In this document: in pieces, positions 1-5,731 of the stretch | How the letters are laid out: each line of letters opens with the position of its first letter | Numbering within the stretch: position 1 is the stretch's first letter | NCBI GenBank assembly: GCA_031263295.1 | Contig: JAISGC010000108.1 | Coordinates: 1 to 7,143, forward strand | Source: Rickettsiales bacterium | GTDB lineage: Bacteria > Pseudomonadota > Alphaproteobacteria > Rs-D84 | Length of the DNA: 7,143 nt | Reading direction: 5' to 3' | Notes under the pieces: model-generated | Seen by the model: only the letters and a program-made list of their open reading frames with translations | Told to the model about the DNA's origin: nothing | Database searches by the model: none | Position numbers and translations under genes: made by a program

Positions 1-284
1 TCGGGCAGCTGAATCCAATCATAGGCGAGCAACGAAACGAAACGACATTGACGGATTTTTGCCGCGCGCTCGCGAGCGCGGCGCCCGCGATTTCTGGCGG
101 GAAAATATTGGGGCCGATACCGGCGGAACTCTATCAGGTCCGCAACTGGTTCCGAATGAGGTTTCTGGTTATGGGCGGCGAGCGCGCCCAGTTGCAGCCC
201 GCCGTTCGCGCGTGGCTGGCCAAGGTCAAGGCGCCGTCCGGCGCCCGCGTCAAGGTCGATGTCGCTCCGCAGAGCTTTTTATAA
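1..284 (+). CDS. priA: Primosomal protein N' (PriA helicase), C-terminal end, 5' truncated
   Basis: The reading frame is open from the window edge (first full codon at 3) to TAA at 282-284, giving 93 residues. It reads as the C-terminal domain of PriA, the superfamily 2 3'-5' DNA helicase that reloads the replisome at stalled forks. Seen: 'QLNPIIGEQRNETTLTDFCRALASAAP' fits the segment after the helicase core (split here: QLNPIIGEQRN, then ETTLTDFCRALASAAP); 'ILGPIPAEL' matches the conserved GPxPAPL turn; 'RNWFRMRFLVMG' matches the RxRWRxxLL strand; and the end 'VKVDVAPQSFL' matches the usual V-D-(I/V)-x-P-x-S-F-L terminus. The helicase motifs and zinc-binding cysteines lie upstream of the window. 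A TTG at 48 is only an internal codon. The last Leu codon and the stop lie at the edge of a heptamer repeat arm starting at 281. The gene is convergent with the next one. Confidence 0.88.
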   Translation, partial: GQLNPIIGEQRNETTLTDFCRALASAAPAISGGKILGPIPAELYQVRNWFRMRFLVMGGERAQLQPAVRAWLAKVKAPSGARVKVDVAPQSFL

Positions 285-324
285 TTCATAATTCACAATT
301 CATAATTCATAATTTTCCCCACCC

Positions 325-390
325 AAGTTTTGCTAGGGTTCGCGCGGGTCTGGGTCTGCGACCCCGACCCTCGCTCACCAAGCAAAACTT
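325..390. repeat. Nested inverted repeat inside the 281-488 element
   Basis: AAGTTTTGCT at 325-334 is the exact reverse complement of AGCAAAACTT at 381-390. Inside it, GGGTCTGGGTC (346-356) pairs with GACCCCGACCC (360-370) with one mismatch in eleven and a 3-base loop. Together they form the first branch of the compound element. Confidence 0.75.
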
Positions 391-394
391 TCCC

Positions 395-410
395 GCCCCG
401 CAAGCGGGGC
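395..410. repeat. GC-rich hairpin GCCCCG-CAAG-CGGGGC
   Basis: A six-pair GC stem with a CAAG tetraloop forms the second branch of the 281-488 element. No run of T follows on either strand, so it is not a textbook intrinsic terminator. Confidence 0.7.
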
Positions 411-423
411 AGGAGAGAGCGCG

Positions 424-445
424 TTATTGCTCTACTGCGCAATAA
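424..445. repeat. Third stem-loop, TTATTGC / GCAATAA
   Basis: TTATTGC (424-430) and GCAATAA (439-445) are exact reverse complements separated by 8 bases. They form the third branch of the 281-488 element, just inside its right arm. Confidence 0.6.
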
Positions 446-477
446 TAAGTTCCCAATTATGAATTGTGAATTATGAA

Positions 478-1755
478 TTATGAATTGGCTTTTCCCGCGG
501 CGGCGATTTTCTTTCCGATGCCGTCTTTGATGTCTTTGAGAATTGTTTGGATGTTCGACTGAATCTTGGTGTGGTCGGGGATGGACACGCCGCTGAACAA
601 TTGTGTGACCAATTTTGGTATCGCGTTCATAAACATTCCGACAAACAGCCCGAGGAAGATAATGTCAATCAGGCCGCTGTTGTTGAATTGTATCGCGTTG
701 ATTAAATATGTCGCGTCGTTCGCCTTTAACGCCGCGGCCAGCCCTCCGATGCCGCTCATAGACCCGGCCGCCGCGTTCAGAAACAGCACCGCGAAGCCCG
801 AGAATAATCCGACCAATGCGATGCCGCAGGTGTTTTTCGCGACATCGTCTATGATGCCCTTTATACCGCCGCCGCCGAGTTTTATCAGGTCCCAGTCCTT
901 GAACAGCCACGACATCAGCAGCAGCGGCAGCATTATCAAATCCATCGATAGTTTGATAAACACTTCGAGGAAATAGAGAGGCACCGGCAAGAGGGCCCAC
1001 AGGAACATCAGGAAAATTGTCAGTCCCGCCAGAATAAAACCTATGTTCGGAATTACGACCGCATAGGCATAGTCCGCGCTGAACGCCATTTGCATAAAGG
1101 ACCAGCCCGTCGCCATTCCAAGTCCCGTGATGCGGTGGAACTCTGCAATGCGGCAGGTTATATTGTTGCGCAGTTTCGGCGAATAGACGCCGTCGGGACT
1201 CGCCTTGTCCGCAATCGCCGACGCGACCAGGCATTCGTTGAAGCCCTGGTCCGACGGGTCGATATATGTTCGCGACGAATTGGATAACGACAGCCCCACA
1301 TTCATAATCGGCGCGACGAATGTGTCGTTCATAAATCGCGGCAGGGGAAACGCCAAGAGCGCGGCCACGAACGCGAGCCGGACGGCCCGCGTCGTCAAAT
1401 CGCCCGCGTATTTCCACGCGCTCTCTTTGGCCTGCATCTGGATATAGTCCGAAAAAATCCGCCACGCGAACCAGACGAACAGCAGCGCGATTGAAATCGG
1501 AATTATGTTTTCGGCGAGCGCCGAATAGATTTTCGGTATCAGGTCCGACAGCGTTCCGATAATATCGCCGAACATTCCGCAGGACCAGCAGCTGCCGAAG
1601 TAATCGGCGGCGTCCGCGAACCGCACCGGCGCGAGCGTGCGGTAAATCATAAAGCCCGCGATTGCGGTCGCGCCCGCGCCCAAGAGCGCCAGTATCGGCA
1701 GCGCGGCCCCCGCCGAAAACGGAATGAACAGCAAAAACGGCCAGAGTTTTTTCAC
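478..1755 (-). CDS. VirB6/TrbL-like polytopic membrane protein, paralogue A (divergent copy)
   Basis: This 425-residue protein starts at GTG (1755-1753); no nearby ATG exists, the next Met being residue 36. Seen: N-terminal leader 'MKKLWPFLLFIPFSAGAA' plus a second hydrophobic stretch to about 39; CWSC at 56-59; spans near 84-101 and 124-138; an external loop with C175 and C201; spans near 238-256, 258-285, 308-328 and 362-380; invariant-type P277 and W288 in the core. It resembles paralogue C most: both have CWSC, and its loop 'DGVYSPKLRN' matches 'DGFFRPALRD' there. Known of the family: VirB6/TrbL proteins are inner-membrane channel subunits of type IV secretion systems. The assignment is inferred from layout, not from a search. 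It is transcribed opposite to the other four copies. Its last two residues (Asn-Ser) and its stop are encoded inside the heptamer arm of the 281-488 element. Confidence 0.6.
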   Translation of the reverse strand: MKKLWPFLLFIPFSAGAALPILALLGAGATAIAGFMIYRTLAPVRFADAADYFGSCWSCGMFGDIIGTLSDLIPKIYSALAENIIPISIALLFVWFAWRIFSDYIQMQAKESAWKYAGDLTTRAVRLAFVAALLAFPLPRFMNDTFVAPIMNVGLSLSNSSRTYIDPSDQGFNECLVASAIADKASPDGVYSPKLRNNITCRIAEFHRITGLGMATGWSFMQMAFSADYAYAVVIPNIGFILAGLTIFLMFLWALLPVPLYFLEVFIKLSMDLIMLPLLLMSWLFKDWDLIKLGGGGIKGIIDDVAKNTCGIALVGLFSGFAVLFLNAAAGSMSGIGGLAAALKANDATYLINAIQFNNSGLIDIIFLGLFVGMFMNAIPKLVTQLFSGVSIPDHTKIQSNIQTILKDIKDGIGKKIAAAGKANS

Positions 1756-1761
1756 GAGGGT

Positions 1762-1770
1762 ATTATAGCA
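1762..1770 (-). promoter_or_regulatory. Extended -10 promoter for paralogue A
   Basis: The minus strand reads TGCTATAAT, a consensus extended -10 (TG-N-TATAAT). The predicted start of transcription, 6-7 bases downstream, falls at about 1755-1756, that is on or next to the GTG start codon. No good -35 is visible at 17 bases, which extended -10 promoters tolerate. The site is nearly palindromic (ATTAT-AGC-ATAAT, 1762-1774), so a weaker plus-strand -10 (CATAAT, 1769-1774) could serve the divergent gene. Confidence 0.5.
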
Positions 1771-1803
1771 TAATTTACAACGCGACGACAGGTGTTCCCC
1801 TCC

Positions 1804-1824
1804 TTTTCCCTTGTCCCTTGTCTC
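1804..1824 (+). repeat. Degenerate heptamer run upstream of paralogue B
   Basis: Three imperfect heptamers follow one another: TTTTCCC, TTGTCCC and TTGTCTC. Unlike the other gaps, no inverted partner arm is visible. The tract lies in the divergent gap (1756-1847) and includes a TTG at 1818 that could be mistaken for the start of the next gene. Confidence 0.45.
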
Positions 1825-1847
1825 TGTTTTTTCTACACTTTGTCAAA

Positions 1848-2966
1848 ATGACGGGTTGGGAGAGCGCTTTTTCGGTCGCGTGGGCGGTGCCGCTTGTGCT
1901 GGACGCCGTGGTCTCGACCGCGGCCGCGGTCTATGAAGCATTTGTCGGCGGCGGAATATTGGCCGCTTTGATATGGGGAATGCTGGCCGTTTCAATCGGG
2001 CTTTACCTTATGAAAATGTATTTTCCGGCGCCTTGGGTCGAGTTCTTCGGCTTCACGGGCGGCGGCGAAATGATAAAGGGAATCGGAGGATTCCAAATCG
2101 CAGAAAGCGTCTTGAAGCGAATGGTTCGCGCAATCATTGCGGTATCGGTCCTTTTGCAAATCACTCCGAAAAATATCACGGAATATTTAATCGAGCCGTT
2201 TTTGCAATTCGGCTCGGTCTATGTGGATTCGATTGCAAAGGTGGTTCTGCCCGGCGCGGCGGCAACGCCCGCGCCCAAATGCCCGGCGTCTATGACCGAT
2301 TTCATTTCGGTCAAAAGCTGCGAGTTTTTAACCAAGACAATCGACCAGGTATCCTTGGCGAACAACGGAATCATATCCAAGGGCCTTTCGTTTATCGGGA
2401 ACGGAATTGCAAAAATAGCGCTGGTCGTGACGCTTGGCGACGGGTTGCTGTCCTTGATAACCGGCATCCTCTTGGTATTCGCGTTCTTCACAAACAATCT
2501 GTTTATGACGCTGATGATAGTGCGCGGGATTTTTAAGTTCGGCATAGCGCTGATTCTTTACCCCTTCAAGGTCCTGATGTTCGTCGTCAAAGACGCGGAC
2601 AAGAGCTGGGGCAATCCGATGCCGGCGTTCGCCGATATTTTGGACGCGCTCAAAAAGCTGGTGGTCGCGATGATCGCCGTCGCGTTCGTTCTGATGATAA
2701 ATATTTCCGTCGCGGGCGCGCTGACCGGGCTTGACCCGAACAGCGCCGGATTCGGCGCGCTGTCGGCGACATGGCTTTCGGCGATTCTGACATTCTGGAT
2801 TATGCAGAGAGTGTTCGCCATCACGCAGGAAAAGCTCGAATCGCTGGTCAGCGACAAGGATATGACCGGCTTCTACGGCCAGGTCAAGGGCGACGCTATG
2901 AACCTTGCTGGCGGCGTCAAGAAATATGGCGGGAAGGCGTGGGAGGTTGTTAAAAAAATGAAATAG
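1848..2966 (+). CDS. VirB6/TrbL-like polytopic membrane protein, paralogue B
   Basis: This 372-residue protein is read from ATG at 1848. The frame can be extended to a TTG at 1818, but that adds ten residues encoded in a repeat tract, so ATG is preferred; neither has a clear ribosome binding site. Seen: 'VVSTAAAVYEAFVGG' at about 21-35, matching 'VVSAAGAAVYEE' in paralogue C; spans near 35-55, 90-104, 200-220, 226-246, 271-291 and 305-325; an external loop with C145 and C158; core P239 and W254. The N-terminal Cys-x-x-Cys of A, C and D is missing, as is any signal peptide. The tail is basic (ends in VVKKMK) and probably cytoplasmic. It heads a run of four same-strand paralogues. The stop TAG at 2964-2966 is part of the first GGGGTTA-type repeat arm. 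The T4SS channel-subunit role is inferred from layout; an unnamed membrane family is the alternative. Confidence 0.6.
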   Translation: MTGWESAFSVAWAVPLVLDAVVSTAAAVYEAFVGGGILAALIWGMLAVSIGLYLMKMYFPAPWVEFFGFTGGGEMIKGIGGFQIAESVLKRMVRAIIAVSVLLQITPKNITEYLIEPFLQFGSVYVDSIAKVVLPGAAATPAPKCPASMTDFISVKSCEFLTKTIDQVSLANNGIISKGLSFIGNGIAKIALVVTLGDGLLSLITGILLVFAFFTNNLFMTLMIVRGIFKFGIALILYPFKVLMFVVKDADKSWGNPMPAFADILDALKKLVVAMIAVAFVLMINISVAGALTGLDPNSAGFGALSATWLSAILTFWIMQRVFAITQEKLESLVSDKDMTGFYGQVKGDAMNLAGGVKKYGGKAWEVVKKMK

Positions 2967-3072
2967 GGGTTAGGGCAAGGGGTTAGGGGTTAGTGTTGCG
3001 CGCGATAAAGTTTGTCTTATAAAAATCGGCGCTATCATAAAATCCCTTAACCCCTAACCCCTTCCCCTAACC
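2966..3072. repeat. GGGGTTA heptamer inverted repeat between paralogues B and C
   Basis: The left arm 2968-2992 and the right arm 3048-3072 are reverse complements in 24 of 25 positions. Each arm contains heptamers GGGGTTA (or TAACCCC) interrupted by one matching 6-base unit (GGGCAA at 2973-2978, TTCCCC at 3062-3067). The spacer between the arms is 55 bases and has no gene. The element fills almost the whole gap: the left arm begins at the stop of B and the right arm ends ten bases before the ATG of C. In the mRNA it would form a strong intercistronic stem-loop. Confidence 0.88.
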
Positions 3073-3081
3073 ACTAAAAAA

Positions 3082-4215
3082 ATGAACGGCATTGTTGAAA
3101 ATCTTGTCCAATGTTGGAGCTGCGAAATATTCGACAGGTTGTTCCGCGTCGTGTCGGCGGCGGGCGCCGCGGTCTATGAGGAAATGACCGGCTGGGCGAT
3201 TGTGGCGCTGGTCGCATTCTGGGCGGCCTATGTTATGTATGTCGTTATGAAGCAATTGGTCAAGGGCGGCGACGATTTTACATATCAAAAATCCGTGCGG
3301 CCGGTGTTCATTCATTCGCTCGTCGTCGCGGCGTTTCTGTCGATGGGCACCGCGATTCCGCGGTTCGCGTCTATGATTTCCTTCGAGCCCGCGGCCGCGG
3401 TTTCATTGACATACGCGGATGTCGTCTTGCAGACCGATACGGACGCCGTCAATAAAAAGGTAGATTACGAAATCAAGCCTATGGCCGACGACGGATTCTT
3501 CCGGCCCGCATTGCGCGATAAAGTTATTGATTTGATGAAGACGACGATCGTTCAGTTTCAGAATATGATAAAGCTGGGGCTCGCGGTTATGGACCGCGCG
3601 TTCTCGTTGGATGCTCTGTTCAATCTGGCCGAGCACATACTGATGTTCGCGGCGGGCGCGTATCTGGCATTCGCCTTCTTCAAGCTGTTTATAAAGTTCT
3701 GCTTTTATTTCATAGATGTTATCGTGAATCTGGCAATGTTCGCGTTTTTCTTTCCGTTCGCGCTGGTGTTCTTTGTCTTCAAGAATGCGGAGTCCGCCGC
3801 GGGCTGGGTCAAAAGCATTGGCGGCGCGTTTTCGCCCGAGCTGATTAAAAATGTAATCGCCTCCATTGTGTCCTTGGTCGCGGCGGTTATGACATATACT
3901 ATTTCGATGATGGTTATCGCCAAGTTTTTCAGCGCGAATCCCGACATTGCGAACGCGGTTATTACCGGAAACATTTCGGCCGATATGTTGAAGGGCGGAG
4001 TCGGGGTCGGAATAATCGGATGCATAATTCTGGCATACCTGATAAACTTTCTTACGGGCGAAATCAAGAGCGTGTCCGATTCCATATTCGACGAGTTCCA
4101 TGTCAAGCCCGCGAGCCCGCTTGGGGAAGATGTCGGAAAGAATGTCGAGGGCGCCGTCGGGAATGTAATCAAGGGCGGGGAGAAGATTGTGGAGACGATA
4201 ATGAAAGAGAAGTAA
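3082..4215 (+). CDS. VirB6/TrbL-like polytopic membrane protein, paralogue C
   Basis: This 377-residue protein starts at ATG 3082, just after a repeat arm and A-rich bases, with no Shine-Dalgarno sequence. Seen: CWSC at 11-14 close to the start, without a preceding signal peptide or anchor; 'VVSAAGAAVYEE' at 23-34; spans near 38-56 and 74-92; an external loop of about 90 residues; spans near 184-203, 206-233, 258-279 and 305-327; core P225 and W242. Unlike the other four copies its external loop has no cysteine; the position aligned to C201 of paralogue A is Asp150. Its loop motif 'DGFFRPALRD' (137-146) aligns with A, making these two the closest pair. The C-terminal tail is charged and lysine-rich. 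It lies between two repeat-filled gaps in a probable operon. Function as a type IV secretion inner-membrane subunit is inferred. Confidence 0.62.
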   Translation: MNGIVENLVQCWSCEIFDRLFRVVSAAGAAVYEEMTGWAIVALVAFWAAYVMYVVMKQLVKGGDDFTYQKSVRPVFIHSLVVAAFLSMGTAIPRFASMISFEPAAAVSLTYADVVLQTDTDAVNKKVDYEIKPMADDGFFRPALRDKVIDLMKTTIVQFQNMIKLGLAVMDRAFSLDALFNLAEHILMFAAGAYLAFAFFKLFIKFCFYFIDVIVNLAMFAFFFPFALVFFVFKNAESAAGWVKSIGGAFSPELIKNVIASIVSLVAAVMTYTISMMVIAKFFSANPDIANAVITGNISADMLKGGVGVGIIGCIILAYLINFLTGEIKSVSDSIFDEFHVKPASPLGEDVGKNVEGAVGNVIKGGEKIVETIMKEK

Positions 4216-4219
4216 TAAA

Positions 4220-4316
4220 GTGCAAATTGCAAAGTGCAAAGTTCAATTGGAGTTTGTGAAAGCGTCGCGGCGCATACGGCAGGCCGCAATTGAACTTTGC
4301 ACTTTGCAAATTGCAC
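4220..4316. repeat. Perfect 30-bp inverted repeat between paralogues C and D
   Basis: Bases 4220-4249 and 4287-4316 are exact reverse complements over 30 bp, with a 37-base GC-richer loop (4250-4286). Each arm is built of heptamers (GTGCAAA, TTGCAAA, GTGCAAA) and a degenerate end unit (GTTCAATTG). The left arm starts five bases after the stop of C and the right arm ends ten bases before the ATG of D, so it fills the gap. The transcript would form a very stable hairpin between the two cistrons. A TTG at 4297 lies inside the right arm and is not the start of D. Confidence 0.93.
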
Positions 4317-4326
4317 ATTGGAAAAA

Positions 4327-5679
4327 ATGAAGGCGAAACTGATTCTTTTGGCGATACAGGCGGGGATGTGGGCGATATTGCTCGGCGTCGGTCTGTGGTA
4401 TTTGGCCGGAGCTATGCCCGGCGGCCCCGGCGTGCCATACGCGTCTATGCCGCGGTTTTTGCAGGGAATCGGCGCGTGCGATGCCAACGGCGTTTGCAAC
4501 ATCGGCGGCGCGAACGGATGCTTTCTGTGTCCCTATGTCAAACATTTGTTCGAGGTAATCGGCGCCGCGACCGAATCCCTATGGTCCGCGATTGTGAATA
4601 ATGTTTGGATTTTATTGGCGCTGGGTCTCGCCGTCGTCGCGTTCTATCAGGCCTATGTCGTGATTGCGGCGGGCATCAAGGACAATGCGCCCGACAGCAC
4701 GGCGGAGAGGAAGTTCGATTTCGCAAAGTGGTGGGAGGCCGTCAAAAAGCCATTCATTCGCGTGATAATTTCGGCGGCGTTTTTGGGCACGATGGGGCTC
4801 GGCGGAATCAAATCGCTGCAACTGACCAGCGATGTTGTTATTTATCCGGTGATGCTGGCGAGCAGCGCGCTGACCTCGGCGGCGGCCGGAACGAATATAG
4901 GCTGCGAGTTCGGCGAATCGACGCATCCGCTGTCGGCCGTGTCCGATTCTTTTTCCTGCATTGTCGGAAATCTGAACGCGACGATTTTATACGGCGCGAA
5001 CGGCGGATTCGCAATGATGAATTACGCGTGGCTCGGGCTTGGCGGCGGGATTCTGACTTGGATTGGGGGCCTTGCGGTCGCGCTGATTTTCCTCTATCTC
5101 GGCTTCCGCGTTTTGTGGAAGATTCTGAATGTCGTGTTCAATCTGGTGTTCATAATAATTTTCCTGCCGCTGTTGATTGCGGCCTGGGCGTTCGAGGCGT
5201 CCTGGGGCGTCGCGAAGGGCGCGATGTCCGGCGCAATCGGAATGCTGGCCAAGACGGCGGTCCGCAGCATCGGCATAGTTTTGGAGGTCGTGATAATCTC
5301 CGGGATGATAAACTTCGCGCGCACGGAAACTTTGTCGTCGGATCCGGTCGCCGAAATCGAAATCGCGCAGCGATGCGAGGCAATGGCGGACAGGGGCGGG
5401 CAAATCGACGCCGCGATTTATAAGAATTGTTTTGTCGCCGAGCGCGCGCGCAACCCCAACGCGTTCCGGTATCTCGACCACGGCTGGGACTTTATAATGA
5501 TGATGCTGTTTATCTTCGCGGTCTATTATATTCTTATCGACAAGAAGTTGCAGAAGATTATCAACACCGACGACGACGGCGGCTATTTCAAGTTCGGAAA
5601 CGAAGTGCAATCGTTCGGCAAGCAGGTCTGGGGCGGGCTGAACAAGATTGTGAAACGGATACCGATTGGGAAGAAATAA
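4327..5679 (+). CDS. VirB6/TrbL-like polytopic membrane protein, paralogue D
   Basis: This 450-residue protein is read from ATG 4327, preceded by GGAAAA, the best ribosome binding site in the window. A TTG at 4297 would extend it by ten residues, but these are encoded in an inverted-repeat arm. Seen: an N-terminal anchor at about 4-27; a cysteine cluster C51, C57, C65 and C68 (CFLC at 65-68, in place of CWSC); spans near 92-112 and 143-160; external loop with C193 and C211; spans near 240-262, 265-288 and 312-330; core P281 and W293; a second external loop of about 55 residues with C350 and C368; a last span near 388-404. It is the longest copy and the richest in cysteines, suggesting several disulfides outside the membrane. 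VirB6/TrbL-like role inferred from layout and context. The basic tail ends IPIGKK. Confidence 0.62.
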   Translation: MKAKLILLAIQAGMWAILLGVGLWYLAGAMPGGPGVPYASMPRFLQGIGACDANGVCNIGGANGCFLCPYVKHLFEVIGAATESLWSAIVNNVWILLALGLAVVAFYQAYVVIAAGIKDNAPDSTAERKFDFAKWWEAVKKPFIRVIISAAFLGTMGLGGIKSLQLTSDVVIYPVMLASSALTSAAAGTNIGCEFGESTHPLSAVSDSFSCIVGNLNATILYGANGGFAMMNYAWLGLGGGILTWIGGLAVALIFLYLGFRVLWKILNVVFNLVFIIIFLPLLIAAWAFEASWGVAKGAMSGAIGMLAKTAVRSIGIVLEVVIISGMINFARTETLSSDPVAEIEIAQRCEAMADRGGQIDAAIYKNCFVAERARNPNAFRYLDHGWDFIMMMLFIFAVYYILIDKKLQKIINTDDDGGYFKFGNEVQSFGKQVWGGLNKIVKRIPIGKK

Positions 5680-5681
5680 AT

Positions 5682-5731
5682 AGAGAATAAGAGAATGCAA
5701 ACGCTCCGCGTTTGCAGAGAATAAGAGAATG
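5682..5731 (+). repeat. Duplicated 16-base unit around a small hairpin, upstream of paralogue E
   Basis: The 16-base unit AGAGAATAAGAGAATG occurs at 5682-5697 and again at 5716-5731. Between and overlapping them, GCAAACG (5697-5703) pairs with CGTTTGC (5709-5715) around a CTCCG loop. The second copy supplies the ATG of paralogue E (5729-5731). The 15-base unit (5682-5696, 5716-5730) is the exact reverse complement of the octamer tract at 5788-5819, so this is the left arm of an inverted repeat that straddles the start of the gene. Confidence 0.85.
5695..5724 (+). CDS. Possible 9-codon leader peptide upstream of paralogue E
   Basis: An ATG in the first copy of the duplicated unit opens a frame reading MQTLRVCRE and stopping at TAA 5722-5724, four bases before the ATG of paralogue E. 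Both ATGs have the same 13 upstream bases. Termination so close to the next start would permit translational coupling. Such short frames arise by chance, so this is weak. Confidence 0.2.
   Translation: MQTLRVCRE

Larger units (their letters stand above)
281..488. repeat. Compound palindromic element with ATAATTC heptamer arms
   Basis: The left arm holds five heptamers of ATAATTC type (281-315) and the right arm five of GAATTAT type (454-488). Bases 281-307 and 455-481 are perfect reverse complements over 27 bp. The 147 bases between them carry three further stem-loops, listed separately, so the whole can be drawn as a long stem with three branches. It lies between the convergent priA and the minus-strand membrane protein gene. 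Both stop codons (282-284 on plus, 478-480 on minus) sit inside the arms. It could end transcription from both sides or be a mobile palindromic element. No U-tract of a classical intrinsic terminator is seen. Confidence 0.85.

Noticed and set aside
59..445. 128-residue plus-strand open frame across the priA end and the first gap
   Set aside because: It is out of frame with the recognisable PriA C-terminus and translates the repeat arm and hairpins; the product is Arg/Ala-rich with no family likeness.
395..445. Classical rho-independent terminator between the convergent genes
   Set aside because: Hairpins are present but no T-run follows the GC stem on either strand.
281..488. CRISPR-like array
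   Set aside because: The units are 7 bp, contiguous and in inverted arms, without spacers of constant length or direct repeats of 23-40 bp.
665..1465. 266-residue minus-strand open frame overlapping paralogue A
   Set aside because: It is an Arg/Gly-rich shadow of the membrane protein frame, caused by high GC in the third codon position; it lacks membrane segments and has no supporting start site.
1818..1847. TTG at 1818 as the start of paralogue B
   Set aside because: The added ten residues come from a heptamer tract, and an ATG at 1848 begins the family-like N-terminus.
4297..4326. TTG at 4297 as the start of paralogue D
   Set aside because: It lies within the right arm of the inverted repeat; the ATG at 4327 has a GGAAAA upstream and begins a typical membrane anchor.
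3403..4502. Two long minus-strand open frames (3403-4239 and 3705-4502) antisense to paralogue C
   Set aside because: They run through the 30-bp inverted repeat and oppose a convincing membrane protein frame; composition looks like antisense translation.
4605..5423. 272-residue plus-strand open frame inside paralogue D
   Set aside because: It is an Arg-rich shifted-frame shadow of D, with no conserved motif.
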